This document shows, one piece after another, positions 37,814-43,179 of a stretch of 43,179 nt of DNA. The stretch spans positions 1-43,179 of the forward strand of contig CANQWS010000026.1 of the NCBI GenBank assembly GCA_947627615.1, read 5' to 3'. A program made the position numbers and the translations under genes. The notes beneath the pieces were generated by a model that searched no databases, was not told where the DNA came from, and saw nothing but the letters and a program-made list of their open reading frames with translations. This stretch comes from an uncultured Muribaculaceae bacterium. GTDB taxonomy: Bacteria; Bacteroidota; Bacteroidia; Bacteroidales; Muribaculaceae. Each line of letters opens with the position of its first letter. The first letter of the stretch is position 1.

Positions 37814-38287
37814 TCAGTCGTCCTCCTTCAGCATCCAGTACCATCCGTGGGCCTTTATGCAGCAGCGGTTGAAGATGTCGTTGTAGGGTTCCATAGCTTC
37901 AGACCACGCGTGCTCACAGCCCGGCCTTTTTTCGAGCTCCGCCTTTGTGGCCGCTCTTATCTTCGCCTCAACCTCGGGCCCAACGATCTCATAGAACTCT
38001 GTCCACGCCGACTTGATTTCGCGGGTGTACTCGTCGTCGATGAAAGCCGGTTCCTCGGCGGGCTTCTCCTCGCGGACGGGCGGGAGCAGCTGGGCCAGCT
38101 CCGTCGCGTCCGGGTAGAACGCGTTGCTCCTTGCCCGTGCGATAGCAGCGCTGCGTACGGTGGGATAGTCCCAGGGCTTGAGCACTTCACGCCAGAAGAG
38201 CACGTTGTCAGTCGTGATCTGCTGGGGGCGCTTGGGGTGCAGCCGGTTCAGAAGCTCCAGGAGCTTTCTTGTTTCAGCCGTGTCCAT
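37814..38287 (-). CDS. helicase-loader-like replication protein
   Basis: 157 residues; ATG 38287 follows AGGAGGACTGAAT. The N-terminal helical part (ETRKLLELLNRLHP, then LFWREVLKPWDYPTVRSAA, then RSNAFYPDATEL) resembles the loader/inhibitor of phage helicase family (G39P-like), which recruits the replicative helicase to the initiation complex. An acidic linker and a C-terminal segment follow. It lies directly after the proposed origin and the winged-helix initiator, matching a loader role. Sequence similarity is judged by eye only. Confidence 0.6.
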   Translation of the reverse strand: MDTAETRKLLELLNRLHPKRPQQITTDNVLFWREVLKPWDYPTVRSAAIARARSNAFYPDATELAQLLPPVREEKPAEEPAFIDDEYTREIKSAWTEFYEIVGPEVEAKIRAATKAELEKRPGCEHAWSEAMEPYNDIFNRCCIKAHGWYWMLKEDD

Positions 38288-38417
38288 ATTCAGTCCTCCT
38301 CACTGTCTGGCGGCAGCGGCGGCTGTAAAATCACGCACGCGCTGTCTGGTATTTAGACTCGTACGTATTACCGCCGCCTACTGCCGTCAGAGGCTGAAAG
38401 TTGAAAGAATTTGAGTC

Positions 38418-38567
38418 TTGAAATAGGGGTGGTTTGGTTATGGTTTAGGTATAGGTTTAGGTTACGCTCGGATTTCCGGTGGAGGTCCGGTGGATTTCCG
38501 TTGGATTTCCGCTGGAATTCCATCGGAATTCCGTTGGATCTCCGGTAGAATTCCTGTTGAAATAGGG
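38418..38567 (-). repeat. 11-bp iteron array: candidate replication origin
   Basis: Eight consecutive 11-bp units (38470-38557) of the form GGAWTTCCGKT; all begin GGA except the last (AGA), and each has TCC at positions 6-8. The 11-bp period keeps them on one face of the helix. Next to them is an AT-rich run with repeated GGTTTA-like hexamers (38430-38464). The 11-mer TTGAAATAGGG flanks the whole block directly at 38418-38428 and 38557-38567. The block follows the winged-helix initiator gene's stop codon and precedes a loader-like gene. Iterons plus an AT-rich element beside an initiator gene are the hallmark of phage and plasmid origins. Confidence 0.7.
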
Positions 38568-38569
38568 AG

Positions 38570-38935
38570 CTACTTGGACTTCCCCGGGCACGCCCGCTTG
38601 CGTTCCTTATCGGCCTCGCGCTTCTCGGTAAACTTCCCGGCGTAGTCGTACCAGTTGTGGATCTTGTAGGCCTTCCCGTCGAGGTCCAGATACCCGGAGT
38701 CCACCAGCGCCTGTACAGCGCGGATTCCAGCAGGCCCACTGTATTCCAGGGCGGAGGCGATATCGCACGCCTCCAGCCCCTCCAGCTCTCCGTATGCGCC
38801 CGCGTACTGCAAGCCCCAGCTGAACAGGTCGTGCAGCAGCCCGACGGCCTCACGGCGCTTCACCTTAAGGAGCCGCGCCAGCTTCAGCGTCTTCGGGTGC
38901 TTCGCGAGGGTGTCGTGTGCCTCATACCACATCAC
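38570..38935 (-). CDS. winged-helix replication initiator-like protein
   Basis: 121 residues; GTG 38935 or ATG 38932 follow AGGAGGTGC. The text WYEAHDTLAKHPKTLKLARLL, VGLLHDLFSWGLQYA, and YKIHNWYDYAGK is typical of DnaD/replisome-organizer N-terminal winged-helix domains. The charged end EKREADKERKRA normally leads to a further domain. TAG at 38572-38570 stops it immediately before the iteron array, where a different frame is open for another ~67 codons with QRKSNGNPPDLHRKS-like text. Either the array is a downstream origin, or a +1 shift near the CCCGGGG run has cut the C-terminus. It overlaps recT. Confidence 0.7.
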   Translation of the reverse strand: MMWYEAHDTLAKHPKTLKLARLLKVKRREAVGLLHDLFSWGLQYAGAYGELEGLEACDIASALEYSGPAGIRAVQALVDSGYLDLDGKAYKIHNWYDYAGKFTEKREADKERKRACPGKSK

Positions 38936-39806
38936 TCAGCACCTCCTGCCGGGGGATCTCCTCCACCGCGTCTACGTCGTCGTCCTCGGGGAGTCCGTTG
39001 CCCGTCACTTCCCCGGAGGAGGAGTCAACCACGACGCCGTCCACCTCGACGTAGGTGGCGGGCACCTCGTACATGTCGTCGGAGATCTCCTGCCTGATGG
39101 TGCTGTCCTGGGAGAGGGCCTGGGCGAAGTCGCTGCGGAGCGGGGCGTACTTCAGAACGCGCTTGAGCACGGTCTTTTTAGCCATCTCCTCGAAGTTGGT
39201 GTCCCACGGGCCTCCACGGGATTTGCTGAAGCGGGCGCGGTGCTGCTGCATCTCCTCCACGGTCATAACCTCGTACCCGTACCCGCCGTCCTTCGTGCGG
39301 TACACGGCATAGAAGTGGGTGGGCTTGCCCCTGGCGCCCGTGGTGGGCACGTGCTTCAGTGTGGGCTCCAGCCCGTAAGAGTAGGAGAACTCGTCGTTCT
39401 CGTACACGGTGTGCGCCTGGATGGTGGAAATCTGCCCGGAGCGGTTTGCCAGCTCGATCATACCTCTGTATCCGAGCTGGAACTGACAGTCATAGGCGCG
39501 GGTCTTGCCGTTGTAGTAGGGGATCAGATAGGACTGTCCGAGGGGCGTGTTCGGCTCAAGGCCGAGCTGCGCTGCCGTCATCATGGCGGCGAGGAAAGAC
39601 GCGGGGGTGCACTGGGCGAGCTTCGGATTGGTCCGTACGGCGGTCAGAGCGATACGGGTGAAGCGCTGCGGGGTCATGACTGCGGGCAGGGCCGCTTTGA
39701 TACCCGGCTCCATCTGCCGGATGTAGTCCGCGATAGAGTTGGGCTGCTTCTTGCGGTTTGCCGCCGCCGTCTGCTGATTGACGGCATTCTGAATGATGTT
39801 TGCCAT
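38922..39806 (-). CDS. recT: RecT-family single-strand annealing protein
   Basis: 294 residues; ATG 39806 follows GGAGGACATATT. RecT core text is clear: FTRIALTAVRTNPKLAQCTPAS, then AAQLGLEPNTPLGQSYLIPY, FQLGYRGMIELANRSGQI, and FEEMAKKTVLKRVLKYAPL. The C-terminus is acidic (LPEDDDVDAVEEIPRQ). It anneals single strands produced by the YqaJ-type exonuclease encoded just upstream, together making the phage recombination pair that supports replication and repair. It overlaps the winged-helix gene by a few bases. Confidence 0.95.
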   Translation of the reverse strand: MANIIQNAVNQQTAAANRKKQPNSIADYIRQMEPGIKAALPAVMTPQRFTRIALTAVRTNPKLAQCTPASFLAAMMTAAQLGLEPNTPLGQSYLIPYYNGKTRAYDCQFQLGYRGMIELANRSGQISTIQAHTVYENDEFSYSYGLEPTLKHVPTTGARGKPTHFYAVYRTKDGGYGYEVMTVEEMQQHRARFSKSRGGPWDTNFEEMAKKTVLKRVLKYAPLRSDFAQALSQDSTIRQEISDDMYEVPATYVEVDGVVVDSSSGEVTGNGLPEDDDVDAVEEIPRQEVLSDVV

Positions 39807-39818
39807 AATATGTCCTCC

Positions 39819-40757
39819 TCAGTTGGTCTTGCGGATGGTAAGGGGGCGGGTGCTGGTGGTCTTGAAATAGGGGTCAAGGGAGATCTCGGGGTGCTGCTTC
39901 GCGAGCTTCTTCCAGTCGAAGGAGCGGCGGGTCTGGGCCTTCCAGGATACACGCCAATCTCCGCAGTACGCGCTCTCGCGGTCCTTCATCTGGTCCTTGA
40001 TGGAAGAGTCAATGCGCTGGACAGAGTGCTCCAGGAGTTCAATCTGCTCCTTCATGCGGCGGCGGTCCTCCAGGGCGGCTTCCATGCCGTACAGCTCCCA
40101 CGTTTCCGGGTTGCTGCCCTTGTAGATGGTAGAGAGGGCGTCGGCGGTGGCGTCGCTGCCGTCGATGGGCGGCGGTACTCCCTGCTCCACGTAGCGCCAG
40201 AAGGTCTCCTCTGCCTGCATAAGGGCCGCTATTTCCTCCTCGTCCCGCTCCAGGGTGTAGGTATAGAACCCACGGCCATAGACCAGTACAGCGAGATACC
40301 AGCGCTGCATTCCGGTCACTGCCATGTAGTGCACGCACTGCGCGTAGTACTGCGTCGGAAACTCGACGTCCTTGAACATGCGGAGATCCAGCGCGCTCGT
40401 GGTCTTGCACTCCAGCCCGGCGTCTTCCCCGACAACGAGGCGATCCACGTCCGCGTGGGCCCAGGGGTACTCATTGTTCCGCAGGATGAAATTGCAGCGC
40501 CTGACCTTCTTGTCCGTCGCCTCGCACCAGCGCGAGGCGACGTACTTTTCCAGGTCTCTCCCGAGGCGCATGGCCTCGGAGTCTTCCTTCTCGGGCAGGC
40601 GTCCGGTCTTGTCGGCCCAAACGGTGTAGGGGCTGCTCCACTTGGAGAGGCCGAGCACTGCGGAGGCGTCGCTTCCTCCGATGGACTGCCGCCGCTGCTG
40701 CAGCCAGTCTTCGCGGCTCATGTTGAGGGTACTGATCACCCGCGTATCTTTCTTCAC
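39819..40757 (-). CDS. YqaJ-type viral recombination exonuclease
   Basis: 312 residues from GTG 40757, which overlaps the previous stop (GTGA) and follows CAGGAGGTGG. Motifs: RRQSIGGSDASAVLGLSKW, AMRLGRDLEKYVA, the nuclease residues HADVDRLVV and LECKTTSAL, and FPTQYYAQCVHYMAV, which is the PD-(D/E)XK lambda-exonuclease-like fold. It degrades one DNA strand and hands the other to RecT, encoded next. The C-terminal part carries a predicted coiled coil (RMKEQIELLEHSVQRID). Confidence 0.93.
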   Translation of the reverse strand: MKKDTRVISTLNMSREDWLQQRRQSIGGSDASAVLGLSKWSSPYTVWADKTGRLPEKEDSEAMRLGRDLEKYVASRWCEATDKKVRRCNFILRNNEYPWAHADVDRLVVGEDAGLECKTTSALDLRMFKDVEFPTQYYAQCVHYMAVTGMQRWYLAVLVYGRGFYTYTLERDEEEIAALMQAEETFWRYVEQGVPPPIDGSDATADALSTIYKGSNPETWELYGMEAALEDRRRMKEQIELLEHSVQRIDSSIKDQMKDRESAYCGDWRVSWKAQTRRSFDWKKLAKQHPEISLDPYFKTTSTRPLTIRKTN

Positions 40758-40999
40758 GGCTCTTCCACCTCCTGCTCCTCGTCGTAGGGCTCCTCGTAGG
40801 GCTCCTCTTCCTCTTCGCCGTCGTCCGGGCCCCAGCAGCTTTCGAGGTCGTCGGAGCCGCACATGGGGCAGTAGTAGTAGTAGAAGGTGCAGATTCCGCG
40901 CTCGCCGTCCAGGTTCTCCTGCTGCGCTTCTACGTCCAGCTCGTGGGCCTCCAGCACCGTGCCGCAGTGCTGGCACAGGATCAGGTCAGATTCGATCAT
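40754..40999 (-). CDS. small zinc-ribbon-like acidic protein (81 aa)
   Basis: ATG 40999 follows CAAGGAGGACAACAA. Two CxxC pairs (CQHC at 9-12 and CPMC about 35 residues later) suggest a zinc ribbon, followed by a strongly acidic tail of Glu/Asp/Pro. Stop overlaps the exonuclease GTG. The acidic tail could mimic DNA or bind a basic partner, as phage inhibitors often do, but this is a guess. Unknown function. Confidence 0.7.
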   Translation of the reverse strand: MIESDLILCQHCGTVLEAHELDVEAQQENLDGERGICTFYYYYCPMCGSDDLESCWGPDDGEEEEEPYEEPYDEEQEVEEP

Positions 41000-41025
41000 G
41001 GTTTGTTGTCCTCCTTGATATGGTC

Positions 41026-41217
41026 TTAGCGTATGGTTCTGATAAAGCAGCGGATGGTGGTCAGTCCGTACTGATTCAGCATTCTCTTCCGGCGTTCTGC
41101 CTCTCGCTTGTTGAACCCACAGTGCATACACTCTCTTTTGGTCTCGCACACTGTGGTGCCAAACTTCGTTTCGTGTGGTTCGCCCGGCGTGTAGCCTGCG
41201 AGGCACGTGATTTTCAT
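41026..41217 (-). CDS. small Cys-containing basic protein (63 aa)
   Basis: ATG 41217 overlaps the upstream stop (GGATGA) after GGAGGAGG. The sequence MKITCLAGYTPGEPHETKFG has early Cys residues, then CMHCGFNKREAERRK gives a CxxC pair and a basic C-terminus. Possibly a small zinc or nucleic-acid-binding protein. Family not recognised. Confidence 0.65.
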   Translation of the reverse strand: MKITCLAGYTPGEPHETKFGTTVCETKRECMHCGFNKREAERRKRMLNQYGLTTIRCFIRTIR

Positions 41218-41510
41218 CCGCCGTATACCTCCTCCATCCGGGTAATGAGATACTTTGGGTTGATGCAGGTAAGCTGGCCGAACCACCGTGAACGGAAGAA
41301 CCCCTCGCACTCGCACTTCGTGTGGCGGCTGGCAAACACCTTCTGCTCGTTGTCCGGGTAGCGTGCCATAGTCCTCACGGCGTCGCGCCAGTCTGCGCAC
41401 GCCTGGGCGACGATTGCCCGCGCAAGGGCGTCCCAGGCGGTCTCGTCCCAGTTTTCATCGTCGCTGGGGCCGTAGCGGATCCTGCTCCGCACTCTCCTGC
41501 ATATGCTCAT
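41214..41510 (-). CDS. hypothetical early phage protein (98 aa)
   Basis: ATG 41510 (MSICRRVRSRIRYGPSDDEN) follows GGGGAGAAC. A helical central part (WDALARAIVAQACADWRDAV) is followed by KCECEGFFRSRWFGQL, which combines Cys and aromatic residues. In Clostridia phages similar text accompanies small early proteins, from memory, without known function. Confidence 0.6.
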   Translation of the reverse strand: MSICRRVRSRIRYGPSDDENWDETAWDALARAIVAQACADWRDAVRTMARYPDNEQKVFASRHTKCECEGFFRSRWFGQLTCINPKYLITRMEEVYGG

Positions 41511-41511
41511 G

Positions 41512-41685
41512 TCAGTTCTCCCCCGCGCAGCCGGTGCAGCCGCAGTCCGTGCAGGTGCAGGTGGTGTCCTCGTGGGGCGTGCCGTAGCGGTGGCGCTCCC
41601 AGCTCCCGTCGCGCTCAATCCAGCACATAAAGGCAAGCATGGCAACGACGAGCAGGACAGCAGCGACTTTATCAGTCTTTCTCAT
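41512..41685 (-). CDS. membrane-anchored Cys-rich micro-protein (57 aa)
   Basis: ATG 41685 follows TCGGAGGTGC. After MRKTDKV comes one transmembrane helix (AAVLLVVAMLAFMCWI), then a polar stretch and a C-terminal cluster TCTCTDCGCTGC with five cysteines in twelve residues. With a basic N-terminus inside, the Cys cluster would lie outside the cell or at the membrane surface (positive-inside rule). Metal binding, disulfide or lipid attachment are possible. No family recognised. Confidence 0.65.
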   Translation of the reverse strand: MRKTDKVAAVLLVVAMLAFMCWIERDGSWERHRYGTPHEDTTCTCTDCGCTGCAGEN

Positions 41686-41986
41686 GGACAGCACCTCCGA
41701 TCTCCTGTCGGATGGCACGCCGCACCAGCAGGAGCAGCGTATCAAAGCTCGCGACGGGCGTGCCGCTCCGCTTGAAGGTTACGAGGCCTCCGGGCGTGAT
41801 CTTGTAGCAGAGCTGCCGGTCCTTGATGGCGATTCCAAAGGGAGCCGTGCCCTCGCGGAGGGCGAGGCGGACGTTGTTCTCCGTCCAGCCGAGGTAGCGG
41901 GCAGCAACGGATACGGGCACGCTGTCATAGGACAGAATTTCCTCGTCCGTGGGAACGACGGAGGGGCGGGTCTTAGGTCTTGGCAT
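41672..41986 (-). CDS. winged-helix/excisionase-like DNA-binding protein
   Basis: 104 residues, ATG 41986. A helix-turn-helix signature SVAARYLGWTENNVRLALRE followed by a beta-wing (DRQLCYKITPGGLVTF) matches MerR/excisionase-like winged helices. Small proteins like this act as transcription factors or excisionases in phages. It overlaps neighbours on both sides by 14 bp. An excisionase next to int would be more usual, so a regulator of early or replication genes is the better guess. Confidence 0.7.
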   Translation of the reverse strand: MPRPKTRPSVVPTDEEILSYDSVPVSVAARYLGWTENNVRLALREGTAPFGIAIKDRQLCYKITPGGLVTFKRSGTPVASFDTLLLLVRRAIRQEIGGAVHEKD

Positions 41987-42428
41987 TCTCGGGCACCTCC
42001 TTCAGAACGTCGAGTCCGAGCTCTACGAGGAGCTCGCTTACCTCTGGCAGGATCCAGTCTCCGTTGTAGCCGCCGCCTTTGGCGTACAGGTCCGCCTCAA
42101 ACCCGCGGAGGAAACGCGTCCCCTGTGAGATGGTGAAGTAAACCTCCGGCTCGCGGTCGTAGAAGATGCGGGTATCTCCGCCTCCGATGTCCACCCAGTG
42201 CTCGTCCTCGTCGTACAGGTTCAGCTCCAACCACGCCTGGGCGAAGGGCTTGCCGGGATCCTTCACGCGGTACAGGTCCGCAGACAGGAGGAGGCACAGA
42301 CAGGGGTCTTCTCCGTTCTCGCTTCTGCTGCCGCGCTCCTCGTCTTCCACGGTGAATCCGTGGTCGAGGAACCCCTGAATCCAGGGGTGTTCCTCGATGG
42401 CCTCGCGGATGTTGTGCAGCTCAGGCAT
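41973..42428 (-). CDS. early phage protein, possible paralogue
   Basis: 151 residues; ATG 42428 overlaps the upstream stop. Acidic (EEHPWIQGFLDHGFTVEDEE, then LNLYDEDEHWVDIGGGD), with a beta-rich middle. It resembles the gene at 42421-42870 in layout (GF near residue 25, LSA..., acidic WLELNL segment) and the end of the partial gene at 1-656. Such acidic early proteins in phages often act on host enzymes. Function unknown. Confidence 0.65.
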   Translation of the reverse strand: MPELHNIREAIEEHPWIQGFLDHGFTVEDEERGSRSENGEDPCLCLLLSADLYRVKDPGKPFAQAWLELNLYDEDEHWVDIGGGDTRIFYDREPEVYFTISQGTRFLRGFEADLYAKGGGYNGDWILPEVSELLVELGLDVLKEVPENAKT

Positions 42429-42870
42429 GGACCGGCGCCTCCTTCTCGATGGTCAGTCCGCGCCTGTCGAGCATGGCCTGAAGGGCGGGGATGAAGCAGG
42501 AGTCCGGCAGGTCCTCGTAGTTGGGGTAGGGGTTCCTGACTTCCTTGTAGGAGAACCAGAAGTCCCGCAGCGAGGTAGAGACGTCGTTCAGGTAGAGGGA
42601 GAGCTCGGGCATATCGGGATCCGCACCGGGGTCGCAGAAGTAGTGGCGCTCGCCGTCTTCGGGCAGGTCGATCTCTGCGAAGATGTACCCGAACCACTTG
42701 CGGCCCTCACGGACTTTGGCACTGAGGGAGATGTGAAGGGAGTGCCGGGGGTTCACGTCCGCGCAGTCGGAAGCGCGGTGCACGTTCTGGATGATGAATC
42801 CGCGCCCGAGCATCTCTACGAGATAGTCGCAGCGGTTGATTGCGTCGCGCAGCGTCAGCTCCTTAGCCAT
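42421..42870 (-). CDS. early phage protein, possible paralogue
   Basis: 149 residues; ATG 42870 overlaps the stop of the upstream membrane micro-gene (ATGGCTAA). Text LVEMLGRGFIIQNV, LHISLSAKVREGRKWFGYIF and FAEIDLPEDGE parallels the next gene (GF, LSA, acidic E-x-D/N-L). Start and stop overlap both neighbours. Duplication and divergence of an early gene is likely. No known domain recognised. Confidence 0.65.
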   Translation of the reverse strand: MAKELTLRDAINRCDYLVEMLGRGFIIQNVHRASDCADVNPRHSLHISLSAKVREGRKWFGYIFAEIDLPEDGERHYFCDPGADPDMPELSLYLNDVSTSLRDFWFSYKEVRNPYPNYEDLPDSCFIPALQAMLDRRGLTIEKEAPVHA

Positions 42871-43009
42871 TGTCCTGCTCCTCCTGGCTGCTCTGTCTCA
42901 TATAGATCCCGGTCATGGTCAGAGCCGCTATGACAAATGCGGACGACGCAATCATTATGATCTTTTCTCTGTTGTTGTCTGGTCTTTTGCTGTTTCGATT
43001 GGATCTCAT
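42863..43009 (-). CDS. small single-pass membrane protein (48 aa)
   Basis: ATG 43009 follows AAAAAAGGAGGAACCAC. A basic N-terminus (MRSNRNSKRPDNNREK) precedes one transmembrane helix (IIMIASSAFVIAALTMTGIYM), ending with an acidic tail. The N-terminus should be cytoplasmic by the positive-inside rule. It is the first gene of the right-hand end of the early operon after the terminator at 43124-43166. Function unknown. Confidence 0.65.
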   Translation of the reverse strand: MRSNRNSKRPDNNREKIIMIASSAFVIAALTMTGIYMRQSSQEEQDNG

Positions 43010-43123
43010 GTGGTTCCTCCTTTTTTATAGTACGGCTTCTTCTCCGCTTGCATTTGCTCATTTCTAGGGTTATTTTTGCCTGAATCTGAGAATTTATACA
43101 AAGGGGCCCACATTTTGCCCTCA

Positions 43124-43166
43124 CAAAAAAAGAGCCATATCCCGCACGGCGGCGCGGCATGGCTCT
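43124..43166 (-). terminator. rho-independent terminator at right edge
   Basis: On the - strand AGAGCCAT (43166-43159) pairs with ATGGCTCT (43138-43131), with a GC-rich loop, followed by a run of seven T (43130-43124). It would end leftward transcription entering from beyond the window, with only the 48-residue gene's leader after it. The ~115 bp between it and 43009 holds no convincing promoter. Confidence 0.8.
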
Positions 43167-43179
43167 CCTTCTGCTTTGA

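Noticed and set aside
42855-43160. 101-residue - strand frame at the right edge
   Set aside because: It has no ribosome site, runs through a terminator hairpin, and overlaps the better-supported 48-residue membrane gene in another frame.
1-43179. Closing the window into a circle by joining its ends
   Set aside because: The partial gene would continue into low-quality basic text across a terminator, and no terminal direct repeat was seen.
1-43179. tRNA or rRNA genes
   Set aside because: No cloverleaf with a CCA-type acceptor or conserved T-arm text was noticed on either strand by eye; a dedicated scan was not possible.

Overview
The window is almost entirely one temperate, probably short-tailed (podovirus-like) bacteriophage of a Gram-positive host, most likely a gut Clostridia-type Bacillota. 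Evidence for the host is the near-universal AGGAGG-type ribosome binding sites, XkdX, XhlA and holin small proteins, an NlpC/P60 endolysin with an SLH-like tail, and a GC-rich genome of tightly overlapping genes. Evidence for a short-tailed virion is an N4-gp56-type capsid protein, a 759-residue portal, a nozzle-like tail protein, an ejection-type protein, a 4464-residue giant protein, and no tape measure, sheath or tail-tube genes. An integrase lies next to an apparently uninterrupted candidate attP region, and phage genes run off both ends. The sequence therefore looks like an excised or virion genome, or an excerpt of one, rather than an integrated prophage.

Left region (1-3240): a lysogeny switch. 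Two near-consensus sigma-70 promoters face away from each other at about 860-950. One drives the CI-like repressor (974-1489), a coiled-coil membrane protein and a tyrosine integrase on the + strand. The other drives the early lytic operon on the - strand (829 to 656 and off the window). The same early operon appears to re-enter at the right end (43009 downward).

Right region (35.6-43.2 kb, - strand): small early proteins including a diverged family, then a YqaJ-type exonuclease and RecT annealase, a winged-helix replication protein followed by eight 11-bp iterons (probable origin), a helicase-loader-like protein, and a cytosine-C5 methyltransferase split by an HNH endonuclease and stopped by a TGA inside its catalytic motif. 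Packaging and head genes follow: terminase, portal, a Prp-like cysteine protease, then a strong promoter with a structured leader, scaffold and capsid, and a clear terminator at 28.3 kb.

Middle region (3.2-28.3 kb, - strand): tail and lysis genes. These include a connector/collagen-fibre fusion, a complete diversity-generating retroelement (DGR: target protein, VR, hairpin, TR, spacer RNA and reverse transcriptase), holin-like genes, fibres, the nozzle-like protein, the ejection-type protein, the giant polyvalent protein (two HEXXH zincins, two ADP-ribosyltransferase-like domains, a duplicated large module, and a C-terminal membrane-type region, each bounded by an RFSxR-like motif), and finally the endolysin.

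The most noteworthy systems are the DGR (15 of 15 TR/VR differences fall on template adenines, the RT has FVDN instead of YxDD, and the TR 3' end is complementary to the spacer), the punctuated giant polyprotein, and the doubly interrupted methyltransferase. Function assignments come from reading motifs by eye; no database search was run.
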